Made by a program: the position numbers and the translations under genes. This document shows positions 52,172 through 64,000 of a DNA stretch of 64,000 bases, piece by piece. The stretch spans positions 620,001-684,000 of the forward strand of contig NZ_JAOWIF010000031.1 of the NCBI RefSeq assembly GCF_030332225.1, given 5' to 3'. The notes beneath the pieces were generated by a model, which did not search any database, had not been told where the DNA came from, and saw only the letters and a list, made by a program, of their open reading frames with translations. Source of the stretch: Citrobacter sp. Cu233 (GTDB lineage Bacteria; Pseudomonadota; Gammaproteobacteria; Enterobacterales; Enterobacteriaceae). Position 1 is the stretch's first letter; each line of letters begins with the position of its first letter.

Positions 52172-53773
52172 ATGTTTAATCGTATTCGAATTTCGACCAC
52201 GCTGTTTTTGATTTTAATCCTCTGTGGTGTTTTGCAGATTGGCAGTAATGGCTTGTCCTTCTGGGCATTTCGGGATGGTTTTCAGAACCTGAACCAGGTC
52301 GAACAGAGTAATCAGCAACGCGCTGCGCTGGCGCAAACCCGCGCTGTGTTATTACAGGCCAGTACTGCACTGAATAAAGCAGGAACGTTGACGGCTTTGA
52401 GCTATCCGCCAGAGGATATCAAAGCGCTGATGACGATTGCACAGGACAGCCTGGCCCAGTCCGAATCGGTGTTTAAACGCTTTATGGCGACGACAGAGAC
52501 GGCAGAAGAGGGGAAGGCGCTGCAAAGCGCAACCGCGAAAAGTTTCAGTCAATGGCATAGCGATCTGGTTCACCAGGCAACCTGGCTGGAAAATAATCAG
52601 CTGTCGGATTTTTTGACCGCGCCGGTACAGGCTTCACAGGATGCCTTTGATGCAAATTTTACGGCGTGGCAGAACAACATCAACCAGGTATTGCAAAGAG
52701 CAGAGGACCACAGCCAGCGTAGTTACCATATGTCCGGAGTGATTTTCGCCACCATGCTGGTACTGGCGGCGCTATTAACGACTGCAGCGCTGTACTGGTC
52801 GCGCAAAATGATTGTGCAGCCACTGGCTATCATCGGTAGCCATTTCGACAGCATTGCGGCGGGTAATCTGGCGCGACCGATAGCGGTATATGGCCGTAAT
52901 GAGATTTCAGCCATTTTTGCCAGCCTGAAAGCGATGCAACAGGCACTGCGTGAGACGGTCAGTGAGGTGCGCCAGGGGAGCTCGGCAATGCATACCGGGA
53001 TCGCGGAAATTGCGATGGGTAATAACGACCTGTCCTCGCGAACTGAACAGCAGGCGGCATCGCTGGCGCAAACGGCAGCCAGTATGGAACAGCTTACCGC
53101 CACCGTCGGGCAAAATGCGGATAACGCGCGACAAGCCTCGGGCATTGCCAAAAGTGCAGCCGATACAGCGCATAAAGGAGGGGAACAGACAGCAAAGGTT
53201 GCCAGCACGATGCATGAGATTTCTGCCAGCTCGCAGAAGATAGGTGACATCACCAGTGTGATTGACAGTATCGCCTTCCAGACCAACATCCTGGCGTTAA
53301 ACGCCGCGGTTGAAGCTGCCCGTGCCGGTGAGCAGGGCCGCGGTTTCGCCGTGGTTGCCGGAGAGGTCCGCAATCTGGCAAGCCGTAGCGCGCAGGCAGC
53401 GAAAGAAATTAAAGGACTGATCGAAGAGTCTGTCACCCGCGTTCACCAGGGATCGCAACTGGTGGATATGGCGGCGCGCACGATGACAGAGATTGTTAGC
53501 TCGGTTACCCGGGTTAACGACATCATGGGGGAGATTGCCTCGGCCTCCGATGAACAACGCAGAGGCATTGAGCAGGTGGCGCAAGCCGTCAGCCAGATGG
53601 ATTCTGTCACACAGCAGAACGCCGGACTGGTGGAAGAAGCGGCAGCCGCCACTGAGCAGTTAGCTACCCAGGCAGATAATCTTTCCGCCTGTGTCGCGTT
53701 TTTTAAGCTTGAAGAGCAAACCGTAACACAACAAGAATTGGCGCAGCCGCAGGTTGTGCCCGTTGTATCCTGA
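52172..53773 (+). CDS. tap: Methyl-accepting chemotaxis protein Tap (dipeptide)
   Basis: Tap (533 aa) detects dipeptides through the periplasmic binding protein DppA in E. coli. Start 52172 ([21 protein letters not shown]) with GGGAG upstream; an ATG four codons earlier is less conserved. The periplasmic domain ([38 protein letters not shown]) matches Tap rather than Tar. The signalling domain is shared with Tar, but the protein ends VVPVVS without the NWETF pentapeptide, normal for this low-abundance receptor. Salmonella lacks tap at this locus, so its presence is informative about lineage. Confidence 0.95.
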   Translation: MFNRIRISTTLFLILILCGVLQIGSNGLSFWAFRDGFQNLNQVEQSNQQRAALAQTRAVLLQASTALNKAGTLTALSYPPEDIKALMTIAQDSLAQSESVFKRFMATTETAEEGKALQSATAKSFSQWHSDLVHQATWLENNQLSDFLTAPVQASQDAFDANFTAWQNNINQVLQRAEDHSQRSYHMSGVIFATMLVLAALLTTAALYWSRKMIVQPLAIIGSHFDSIAAGNLARPIAVYGRNEISAIFASLKAMQQALRETVSEVRQGSSAMHTGIAEIAMGNNDLSSRTEQQAASLAQTAASMEQLTATVGQNADNARQASGIAKSAADTAHKGGEQTAKVASTMHEISASSQKIGDITSVIDSIAFQTNILALNAAVEAARAGEQGRGFAVVAGEVRNLASRSAQAAKEIKGLIEESVTRVHQGSQLVDMAARTMTEIVSSVTRVNDIMGEIASASDEQRRGIEQVAQAVSQMDSVTQQNAGLVEEAAAATEQLATQADNLSACVAFFKLEEQTVTQQELAQPQVVPVVS

Positions 53774-53792
53774 ATGTGATTGAGAAGGCGCT

Positions 53793-54655
53793 ATGACATC
53801 ATCTCTGCCCTCCGGGCAAACGTCATTATTGTTACAGATGACACAGCGCCTCGCGCTGTCTGACGCGCATTTTCGTCGGATATGTCAATTAATCTACCAG
53901 CGCGCGGGGATCGTGCTGGCCGACCACAAGCGGGACATGGTCTATAACCGCCTGGTTCGCCGGTTGCGTACCCTGGGACTGGATGATTTTGGTCGCTATC
54001 TCAGCATGCTGGAAGCCAACCAGAGCAGTGCTGAGTGGCAGGCTTTTATTAACTCCCTGACCACCAACCTGACCGCTTTTTTTCGCGAAGGGCATCACTT
54101 TCCGGTGCTGTCTGACCACGCCCGTCGACGCAGCGGTGAATATCGCGTCTGGAGCGCGGCAGCATCTACCGGAGAAGAACCTTACAGTATTGCGATTACG
54201 TTGGCCGATACCCTGGGTATGACGCCGGGTCGCTGGCGCGTTTTTGCCAGCGACATCGATACTGAGGTGTTGGAAAAGGCAAGAAGCGGTATTTACCGTC
54301 TTGACGAACTAAAAACGTTGTCGCCACAGCAGCTGCAACGCTATTTCATGCGCGGTACCGGGCCTCATGAAGGGCTGGTACGCGTACGGCAAGAACTGGC
54401 AAGCCATGTTGAATTTTCCAGCGTGAATTTACTGGACAAAAAATACAACGTGCCAGGCCCGTTTGACGCCATTTTCTGTCGTAACGTCATGATCTATTTT
54501 GACAAAACGACTCAGCAGGACATTTTGCACCGTTTTGTTCCACTCCTTAAACCTGACGGACTGCTGTTTGCCGGTCATTCAGAAAACTTTAGCAACCTCG
54601 TGCGCGAGTTTAGCCTGCGCGGGCAGACGGTGTATGCGCTAGGTAAGGATAAAGC

Positions 54656-54659
<4 letters not shown>
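53793..54659 (+). CDS. cheR: Chemotaxis protein methyltransferase CheR
   Basis: CheR (288 aa) methylates receptor glutamates using S-adenosylmethionine. The N-terminal helical domain ([23 protein letters not shown]) and the SAM-binding domain ([27 protein letters not shown]) are complete. The beta-subdomain that binds the NWETF tail lies between them. Overlaps cheB by 4 bases. Confidence 0.97.
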
Positions 54660-56112
<1,453 letters not shown>

Positions 56113-56122
56113 GGATGTGATG

Positions 56123-56767
56123 ATGATGCAACCACAAATTAAACCTGTTGACGAACACTCAGCAGGGGACATCATTGCGCGCATCGGTAGTTTAACCCGA
56201 ATGCTGCGCGACAGCCTGCGTGAACTGGGGCTGGATCAGGCCATTGCCGAAGCGGCGGAAGCCATTCCTGACGCGCGCGATCGCCTGGACTACGTTGTAC
56301 AAATGACTGCACAGGCGGCAGAGCGCGCACTGAACAGCGTAGAAGCTTCACAGCCACACCAGGATGCCATGGAAAAAGGGGCAAAAAACCTGACCAAACG
56401 CTGGGATGAATGGTTCGAAAATCCGATTGAACTGTCCGATGCCCGTGAACTGGTCACTGATACCCGCCAGTTCCTTGGTGATGTCCCCGGTCATACCAGC
56501 TTTACCAATGCCCAATTGCTGGACATCATGATGGCGCAGGATTTCCAGGATCTCACCGGTCAGGTTATCAAGCGCATGATGGATGTTATCCAGGAGATTG
56601 AGCGTCAACTGCTGATGGTGCTGCTGGAAAACATTCCGGAGCAGGGCGCCCGACCAAAACGCGAGAACGAAAGTTTGCTGAATGGTCCGCAGGTTGACAC
56701 CTCAAAAGCTGGCGTAGTGGCAAGCCAGGATCAGGTCGACGACCTGCTGGATAGCCTCGGTTTCTGA
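56123..56767 (+). CDS. cheZ: CheY-P phosphatase CheZ
   Basis: CheZ (214 aa) speeds CheY-P dephosphorylation. The four-helix bundle carries the catalytic Asp 143/Gln 147 in [13 protein letters not shown], and the CheY-binding C-terminal helix DDLLDSLGF is intact. Several ATGs occur in a row (56120, 56123, 56126); 56123 gives the conserved MMQPQIKP. Last gene of the tar operon; a REP follows. Confidence 0.96.
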   Translation: MMQPQIKPVDEHSAGDIIARIGSLTRMLRDSLRELGLDQAIAEAAEAIPDARDRLDYVVQMTAQAAERALNSVEASQPHQDAMEKGAKNLTKRWDEWFENPIELSDARELVTDTRQFLGDVPGHTSFTNAQLLDIMMAQDFQDLTGQVIKRMMDVIQEIERQLLMVLLENIPEQGARPKRENESLLNGPQVDTSKAGVVASQDQVDDLLDSLGF

Positions 56768-56773
56768 TGTGGA

Positions 56774-56812
56774 TTTGCCGGATGCGGAAGGAAACTTCTC
56801 ATCCGGCTTACA
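56774..56812. repeat. REP element after cheZ
   Basis: TTGCCGGATGCGG...CATCCGGCTTACA forms the two REP arms, immediately downstream of cheZ and 120 bases before flhB; likely 3'-end stabiliser of the tar operon transcript. Confidence 0.82.
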
Positions 56813-56935
56813 TGTTATTCATCGGCAATTGGCGTTAAAGCCATAAATCCCGTCTTTTTTACCGCTTACTCTTCCCATTGTTGCATGTCTGTTCTGGCAT
56901 CATTCACGCCTATATCTCTACCCAGGGTCTGATGC

Positions 56936-58087
56936 GTGGCAGAAGAAAGCGACGACGACAAAACAGAAGCCCCCACACCCCACCGACTTGAAAAAGCACG
57001 GGAAGAAGGGCAGATACCCCGATCCAAGGAGCTAACCTCACTGCTTATTTTGCTGGTGGGCGTGTGCGTTATCTGGATTGGTGGGGAGTCGCTCGCCCGT
57101 CGGTTGGCAGGCATGCTGTCAACCGGATTACGCTTTGACCACAGTATGGTCAATGACCCTAACCTGATCCTGAGTCAAATCATTCTGTTGATTAAAGACG
57201 CCATGATTGCGCTGTTACCGCTGATAACAGGCGTGGTGCTGGTGGCCTTGATCTCCCCGGTGATGCTTGGCGGCTTGATCTTCAGTGGTAAATCGCTGCA
57301 ACCCAAATTCTCAAAGCTGAATCCGCTGCCGGGTATTAAGCGTATGTTCTCGGCGCAAACCGGGGCGGAACTGCTTAAAGCCATATTGAAATCCACGTTG
57401 GTGGGTAGCGTGGCGGGATTCTATCTCTGGCATAACTGGCCAGAGATGATGCGCCTGATGGCCGAATCCCCGATTACGGCGATGGGTAATGCGCTGGATT
57501 TAGTCGGTATGTGCGCATTACTGGTGGTGCTTGGCGTCATTCCGATGGTGGGGTTTGACGTCTTTTTCCAGATTTATAGCCATGTGAAAAAACTGCGGAT
57601 GTCGCGTCAGGATATCCGTGACGAATTTAAACAAAGCGAAGGTGATCCGCACGTTAAGGGCAAAATTCGCCAGATGCAGCGTGCGGCTGCACAGCGTCGC
57701 ATGATGGCAGATGTGCCGAAGGCGGATGTTATTGTGACCAACCCTACGCACTATTCGGTTGCCTTGCAGTACGACGAAAACAAGATGAGCGCGCCAAAAG
57801 TTGTGGCTAAAGGGGCCGGACTGGTGGCATTGCGTATTCGGGAGATTGGCGCGGAGCACCGAGTCCCAACGTTAGAAGCTCCGCCGCTGGCTCGTGCGTT
57901 ATATCGCCATGCTGAGATCGGTCAGCAAATACCTGGCCAATTGTATGCCGCCGTTGCCGAAGTGTTGGCATGGGTATGGCAGCTAAAACGCTGGCGTCTG
58001 GCTGGCGGCACGCCGCCACCACAACCTGGAAACCTTCCGGTGCCTGAAGCACTGGATTTTATGAACGAGAAGAATACTGATGGCTAA
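56936..58087 (+). CDS. flhB: Flagellar export switch protein FlhB
   Basis: FlhB (383 aa) is the export-gate protein that switches substrate class from hook to filament after self-cleavage. Start GTG 56936 gives MAEESDDDKTEAPTPHRLEK. Four membrane segments are at about 30-210. The autocleavage NPTH motif (VIVTNPTHYSVALQYD) is near residue 270. It overlaps flhA by 8 bases. The 168-base spacer from cheZ should hold an FlhDC-dependent promoter, not pinpointed. Confidence 0.97.
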   Translation: MAEESDDDKTEAPTPHRLEKAREEGQIPRSKELTSLLILLVGVCVIWIGGESLARRLAGMLSTGLRFDHSMVNDPNLILSQIILLIKDAMIALLPLITGVVLVALISPVMLGGLIFSGKSLQPKFSKLNPLPGIKRMFSAQTGAELLKAILKSTLVGSVAGFYLWHNWPEMMRLMAESPITAMGNALDLVGMCALLVVLGVIPMVGFDVFFQIYSHVKKLRMSRQDIRDEFKQSEGDPHVKGKIRQMQRAAAQRRMMADVPKADVIVTNPTHYSVALQYDENKMSAPKVVAKGAGLVALRIREIGAEHRVPTLEAPPLARALYRHAEIGQQIPGQLYAAVAEVLAWVWQLKRWRLAGGTPPPQPGNLPVPEALDFMNEKNTDG

Positions 58088-60158
58088 TCTGGTCGCGATG
58101 CTGCGTCTGCCCGGCAACCTGAAATCCACGCAATGGCAAATTCTTGCCGGGCCGATCCTCATTCTGCTGATCCTGTCGATGATGGTGTTGCCGCTTCCGG
58201 CCTTCATCCTCGATTTACTGTTCACCTTTAACATTGCGCTGTCGATCATGGTGCTGTTGGTGGCGATGTTCACTCAGCGCACGCTTGAATTCGCCGCATT
58301 CCCAACGATTCTGCTGTTCACCACCTTGTTGCGCCTGGCGCTGAACGTCGCGTCAACACGTATCATATTGATGGAAGGGCATACAGGTGCAGCGGCGGCA
58401 GGTAAAGTGGTGGAAGCCTTTGGTCACTTCCTGGTCGGCGGTAACTTTGCCATCGGTATCGTGGTCTTCGTCATTCTCGTCATCATTAACTTTATGGTTA
58501 TCACCAAAGGTGCGGGGCGTATCGCTGAAGTGGGTGCGCGCTTTGTGCTGGACGGGATGCCGGGTAAGCAGATGGCGATTGACGCCGATCTGAATGCGGG
58601 ATTGATTGGTGAAGATGAAGCCAAAAAACGCCGTTCTGAAGTGACGCAGGAAGCCGATTTTTACGGCTCCATGGACGGTGCGAGTAAATTTGTTCGTGGG
58701 GATGCCATCGCCGGTATTCTGATCATGGTCATTAACGTGGTTGGCGGCTTGCTGGTTGGGGTGTTGCAGCACGGTATGAGCATGGGCAGCGCGGCAGAAA
58801 GCTATACCCTGCTGACTATCGGTGACGGGCTGGTAGCACAGATCCCTGCGCTGGTTATCTCAACGGCGGCGGGGGTTATCGTCACCCGCGTGAGTACCGA
58901 TCAGGACGTGGGTGAACAGATGGTCACCCAACTGTTCAGCAACCCACGCGTGATGCTGCTTAGTGCGGCGGTCCTCGGTTTACTGGGGCTGGTACCGGGA
59001 ATGCCAAACCTGGTGTTTCTGATGTTTACCGCGGCATTGCTGGGGCTGGCCTGGTGGATGCGCGGACGCGAGCAAAAAGCACCCGAAGAAGCTCAGCCGG
59101 TGAAAATGCCGGAAAATAACTCGGTGGTAGAAGCGACGTGGAGTGATGTACAGCTGGAAGACACGCTGGGAATGGAGGTTGGGTATCGCCTGATTCCGAT
59201 GGTGGACTTCCAACAGGATGGCGAGTTGCTGGGGCGTATTCGCAGCATTCGTAAGAAATTTGCCCAGGATATGGGGTTCCTGCCGCCAGTGGTACACATT
59301 CGCGACAATATGGATCTGCAACCTGCCCGCTATCGTATTCTGATGAAAGGGGTCGAGATTGGTAGTGGTGATGCTTACCCAGGACGCTGGCTGGCTATCA
59401 ATCCTGGTACCGCGGCCGGATCGTTGCCAGGGGAGAAAACGGTTGATCCTGCCTTTGGTCTGGATGCTATTTGGATTGAAAGTGCGCTAAAAGAGCAGGC
59501 GCAAATTCAGGGCTTCACCGTTGTTGAAGCCAGTACGGTGGTTGCCACACATCTGAACCATCTGATTGGCCAGTTTGCCGCAGAGCTGTTTGGTCGCCAG
59601 GAGGCGCAGCAGCTGTTGGATCGTGTTTCACAAGAGATGCCAAAACTGACAGAAGATCTGGTGCCGGGAGTGGTCACACTGACCACTCTGCACAAAGTGC
59701 TGCAGAACCTGTTGGATGAAAAAGTCCCTATTCGTGATATGCGCACCATTCTTGAAACGTTGGCGGAACATGCCCCGTTACAGAACGATCCGCATGAACT
59801 CACCGCAGTGGTGCGTGTGGCGCTTGGACGGGCGATTACTCAGCAGTGGTTCCCGGGTAACGAGGAAGTTCAGGTTATCGGACTCGATACACCGCTTGAG
59901 CGCCTGTTGTTACAAGCGTTACAGGGCGGTGGGGGCCTTGAACCTGGTCTGGCAGACCGGTTGCTGGCACAGACGCAGGAAGCGCTGTCTCGTCAGGAAA
60001 TGTTGGGTGCGCCGCCAGTATTGCTGGTGAATCATGCGCTGCGACCTCTCCTGGCGCGTTTTTTACGCCGCAGTATTCCGCAGTTAGTGGTGTTGTCGAA
60101 TATGGAGCTTTCCGATAACCGCCATATCCGTATGACCGCGACCATTGGAGGTAAATAA
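58080..60158 (+). CDS. flhA: Flagellar export gate protein FlhA
   Basis: FlhA (692 aa, full length) forms the nonameric export gate. It has eight membrane segments in the N-terminal half, the conserved FHIPEP-family loop (GGNFAIGIVVFVILVIINF, GMPGKQMAIDADLNAGLIG), and a large cytoplasmic domain that docks chaperone-substrate complexes such as FliS-FliC. It overlaps flhB by 8 bases, and its stop overlaps the flhE ATG. Confidence 0.98.
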   Translation: MANLVAMLRLPGNLKSTQWQILAGPILILLILSMMVLPLPAFILDLLFTFNIALSIMVLLVAMFTQRTLEFAAFPTILLFTTLLRLALNVASTRIILMEGHTGAAAAGKVVEAFGHFLVGGNFAIGIVVFVILVIINFMVITKGAGRIAEVGARFVLDGMPGKQMAIDADLNAGLIGEDEAKKRRSEVTQEADFYGSMDGASKFVRGDAIAGILIMVINVVGGLLVGVLQHGMSMGSAAESYTLLTIGDGLVAQIPALVISTAAGVIVTRVSTDQDVGEQMVTQLFSNPRVMLLSAAVLGLLGLVPGMPNLVFLMFTAALLGLAWWMRGREQKAPEEAQPVKMPENNSVVEATWSDVQLEDTLGMEVGYRLIPMVDFQQDGELLGRIRSIRKKFAQDMGFLPPVVHIRDNMDLQPARYRILMKGVEIGSGDAYPGRWLAINPGTAAGSLPGEKTVDPAFGLDAIWIESALKEQAQIQGFTVVEASTVVATHLNHLIGQFAAELFGRQEAQQLLDRVSQEMPKLTEDLVPGVVTLTTLHKVLQNLLDEKVPIRDMRTILETLAEHAPLQNDPHELTAVVRVALGRAITQQWFPGNEEVQVIGLDTPLERLLLQALQGGGGLEPGLADRLLAQTQEALSRQEMLGAPPVLLVNHALRPLLARFLRRSIPQLVVLSNMELSDNRHIRMTATIGGK

Positions 60159-60550
60159 TGCGCAAATTTTTTTGGCTGTTGCTTTTCCCACTGACTGTAC
60201 AGGCTGCCGGGGAAGGGACATGGCAGGCAAGCGGAATGGGGATTACCTTAAATTATCGTGGGGAGTCGGCTTCATCTTCGCCTTTGGTTCCCAGCCAGCC
60301 CGTTTCAGGCCTGATGACGCTGGTCGCCTGGCGCTATGAATTAAATGGGCCTACGCCTGCAGGGTTACGTGTGCGCTTATGCTCTCAGTCCCGTTGTGTT
60401 GAACTGGATGGACAAAGCGGTACCACCAATGGCTTTAATAGTGTCCCTGCGATTGAGCCAATGCACTTTGTCTGGGAAGTGCCTGGTGGCGGTCGCCTGA
60501 TCCCAGCCTTGCAGGTTCAGAGCAATCAGGTGATTGTGAACTATCGCTAG
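60158..60550 (+). CDS. flhE: Flagellar protein FlhE
   Basis: FlhE (130 aa) is a periplasmic protein that prevents proton leakage through the flagellar export gate. Signal peptide MRKFFWLLLFPLTVQA; the mature part is mostly beta-strand with two cysteines (RLCSQSRCVEL). Last gene of flhBAE. It converges with the PBP2-like gene with 12 bases between stops. Confidence 0.95.
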   Translation: MRKFFWLLLFPLTVQAAGEGTWQASGMGITLNYRGESASSSPLVPSQPVSGLMTLVAWRYELNGPTPAGLRVRLCSQSRCVELDGQSGTTNGFNSVPAIEPMHFVWEVPGGGRLIPALQVQSNQVIVNYR

Positions 60551-60562
60551 TATTCCGGAGGC

Positions 60563-62431
60563 TTAACCCTGCACTGGTTGTGTGGCACTACTCTGCGGCA
60601 CAAACAGATGATCCATAATCTGTCGCATGACCGGCGCGGCGGTAACCCCGTCGCTGCCGCCGTTTTCCAGAATCAATGCGATGGCGACTTTTGGATTCTT
60701 ATACGGCGCAAATGCGGTATAGAACACGTGGTCGCGCAGTCGTATCGGAATCATTTTCGCATTATAGGTCTGATTTTCTTTCAGGCTAAAGACCTGTGAT
60801 GTGCCACTTTTCGCGGCAATACCGTAGGGCGCGGTGTGGAAGAATTTGTAACCCGTGCCATTCGGTTCATTCGCCATGCCAAACATCGCCTGACGCACCA
60901 GTCCCCAATAGGGTGATGAAGCAGAAGCAATTTGTGTTGATGCTTCGGGAGCTTGATACGGCGTGATGGTTTTTCCGCTCTCTTCATCCTGTAGCAGGTG
61001 AGGGGAAATAACTTTCCCGTTGTTAATCAGTGCTACCATCGCTTTTACCATCTGAATCGGCGTGGCAATCCAGTAACCCTGACCAATGCCGACCGAAATG
61101 GTGTCTCCCTGGTACCAGGCTTTTTTATGCACCCGCTGTTTCCAGTCGCGGCTTGGCAGCAGGCCGTTGTACTCTTCATCAAGATCGATACCGGTAGGTT
61201 TGCCGTAGCCAAACTGGCTAAGCATGCTGTTAATACGGTCGATCCCCATCATGTACGCCACCTGATAGAAGAATGTATCCGCTGATTCTTCAATGGCTTT
61301 GGTCACATCCAGCATGCCGTGTCCTGTTTTTTTCCAGTCGCGGTAATGCCGTTCGGTACCGGGGAGTGTCCATGTCGGGGCGCCGAAGAAGTGGGTTTGT
61401 GGTGTGATCACCCCGTTTAATAAGGCTGACATCGCCATGTACGGTTTTACCGTTGAGGCAGGCGGATATAACCCCTGGGTGACACGGTTAATTAATGGCA
61501 GATCTTTATCCTGCAACAGGGCGTTGTAATCCTGGTAGCTGATGCCTTTTACAAACGGGTTCGGATCGTAGCTGGGGTTTGAGACCATTGCCAGCACGGA
61601 GCCATCATGGGGATCTTCAACCAGCACCGCGGCGCGCTGTCCCACCAGCAGGCTTTCAATGTATTCCTGCAAGTGTAAATCCAGCGTCAGATGGATATCT
61701 TTTCCGGCGACAGGGGGGACGTCTTTAATCAAACGTACAATACGCCCGTGATTATCAACTTCCACTTCCTGATAACCCGTTTTGCCGTGCAGGTCATTTT
61801 CGTAGTAGTGCTCAATGCCCTGCTTACCGATGTTGTGGTCGGCGGCGTAGTTCTCTGCCAGCCCTTTCTTATCCAGTACTCTTAGATCGCTATCGTTGAT
61901 TTTTGATACGTAGCCAAGTACATGTGCCAGCTCCGCCCCATAAGGATACTGGCGATCTTCGTAGCTATTGATGGTCACGCCGCTGAAATGGAACTGGTTC
62001 ACAGAAAAACGGGCAATTTCTACATCGGTCAGCGCATTTTTAAGTACTACCGGGCGATAGCGGCTACTGGCCTTCAGCTCATGGCGAAACTGGTCAATAT
62101 CATCTGGCGTGAGGTCAACAATCGGCGTGAGTTGCTTCAGCAGGGCGTCCATATCGCTGATTTTATATGGCGTCACAGAAATGTCGTACCAGGTGACATT
62201 TCGTACCAGCGGGATACCGTTGCGATCGTAAATGATACCGCGTGTTGGGGCGACGGGCAGCATTTTGATGTCATTGGCATCCGATCGGGTGGTGTAATAC
62301 TGGTGTTGACGGATTTGTAAGTTATAGAGGTTATAAATCAGGATGCCAAAACAGATGACCACCAGGCCAAAGGCCACCATTACACGCCGCTGGAAAAGTT
62401 TTTCTTCCGCCTCAAAATCTCTGAATGTCAT
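60563..62431 (-). CDS. Second PBP2-type transpeptidase (PBP2-SAL-like)
   Basis: A 622-aa class B penicillin-binding protein closely related to MrdA/PBP2. It has one N-terminal membrane anchor (about residues 20-40), a pedestal domain, and a transpeptidase domain with the SxxK motif in PPASTVKPY, SAD in IEESADTFFYQ (as in PBP2) and KSGT in AAKSGTSQVF. True mrdA lies with rodA elsewhere in enterobacteria, so this is a paralogue. Salmonella has one at this same place, between flhE and argS, reported as an acid-condition cell-elongation enzyme (PBP2-SAL). No rodA-like partner is adjacent. Confidence 0.93.
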   Translation of the reverse strand: MTFRDFEAEEKLFQRRVMVAFGLVVICFGILIYNLYNLQIRQHQYYTTRSDANDIKMLPVAPTRGIIYDRNGIPLVRNVTWYDISVTPYKISDMDALLKQLTPIVDLTPDDIDQFRHELKASSRYRPVVLKNALTDVEIARFSVNQFHFSGVTINSYEDRQYPYGAELAHVLGYVSKINDSDLRVLDKKGLAENYAADHNIGKQGIEHYYENDLHGKTGYQEVEVDNHGRIVRLIKDVPPVAGKDIHLTLDLHLQEYIESLLVGQRAAVLVEDPHDGSVLAMVSNPSYDPNPFVKGISYQDYNALLQDKDLPLINRVTQGLYPPASTVKPYMAMSALLNGVITPQTHFFGAPTWTLPGTERHYRDWKKTGHGMLDVTKAIEESADTFFYQVAYMMGIDRINSMLSQFGYGKPTGIDLDEEYNGLLPSRDWKQRVHKKAWYQGDTISVGIGQGYWIATPIQMVKAMVALINNGKVISPHLLQDEESGKTITPYQAPEASTQIASASSPYWGLVRQAMFGMANEPNGTGYKFFHTAPYGIAAKSGTSQVFSLKENQTYNAKMIPIRLRDHVFYTAFAPYKNPKVAIALILENGGSDGVTAAPVMRQIMDHLFVPQSSATQPVQG

Positions 62432-62563
62432 TGACCCGTACCCGATTAATTCGCCGCCTAATGATACGGAGGCGTAAACGGGATAACAGGCAAAAAATGT
62501 TCCATCCCTCTACGGAAATGTGTCATTCCTTGTGAATTGTTTCAGACCAGCATGTCCGGAAAT

Positions 62564-62606
62564 AAAAAAGGCCTGAGTCCGGATTACGAACTCAGGCCTG
62601 GTATTT
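62564..62606 (-). terminator. Terminator of argS
   Basis: AGGCCTGAGT / ACTCAGGCCT, a 10-bp stem with an 11-base loop, followed on the minus strand by a T-run; located 17-50 bases after the argS stop and upstream of the PBP2-like gene. Confidence 0.92.
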
Positions 62607-62616
62607 TTTAATATGC

Positions 62617-64000
<1,384 letters not shown>

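Overview
The window is a chromosomal segment of an enterobacterium close to Escherichia and Salmonella. Gene content, gene order and REP/ERIC repeats fit Citrobacter best, but this is inferred from recognised proteins and was not tested by a database search. Most of it is the flagellar and chemotaxis regulon with its usual enterobacterial neighbours. Both ends cut a gene: fliI on the left and argS on the right.

Layout. 1-4644: the basal-body genes fliI(partial)-fliH-fliG-fliF on the minus strand and fliE divergent from them. 4666-8261: the non-flagellar insert yedF-yedE, yedD and amyA. 8330-13770: fliT-fliS-fliD, the flagellin gene fliC, the flagellar sigma factor fliA and fliZ. 13834-18622: an ERIC element, the cystine/D-cysteine genes tcyJ-dcyD-tcyL-tcyN, then sdiA and yecF. 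19083-22624: uvrY-uvrC, pgsA and the tRNA operon Gly-Cys-Leu. 22625-27063: a variable locus behind the tRNAs, holding a small exported protein, an SRPBCC protein, an orphan CapV-like patatin phospholipase, and an operon of a Tat-exported transglutaminase-like protein with MerT-like and MerP-like proteins. 27252-34095: yecA, tyrP, yecH, ftnA, yecR, an RpiB/LacAB-like protein, a DHA2-type exporter, yecJ and ftnB. 34642-34910: a decayed DJ-1/PfpI gene. 35229-41643: araFGH, otsBA and uspC. 42436-47877: the master regulator flhDC, then motAB-cheAW. 48178-50060: an inserted module with an autotransporter remnant and a dicarboxylate/amino-acid symporter. 50467-60550: tar-tap-cheRBYZ and flhBAE. 60563-64000: a second PBP2-type transpeptidase and argS.

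How it works together. FlhDC switches on the basal body/export genes (fliE, fliFGHI, flhBAE) and FliA. FliA (sigma-28) then reads promoters that can be seen here before fliC, fliD, tar and, inside flhC, before motA. The last of these also appears to make a MotR-type small RNA. Tar and Tap signal through CheA/CheW to CheY, with CheR, CheB and CheZ setting adaptation and decay; MotAB drive rotation. FliS and FliT chaperone FliC and FliD. CRP and RcsB sites before flhD link motility to carbon status and envelope stress.

The parts most worth following up are the transglutaminase/MerT/MerP operon, the orphan patatin, a hairpin burying the amyA start site, the module that separates the motAB-cheAW and tar-tap-cheRBYZ operons, and two decayed genes.
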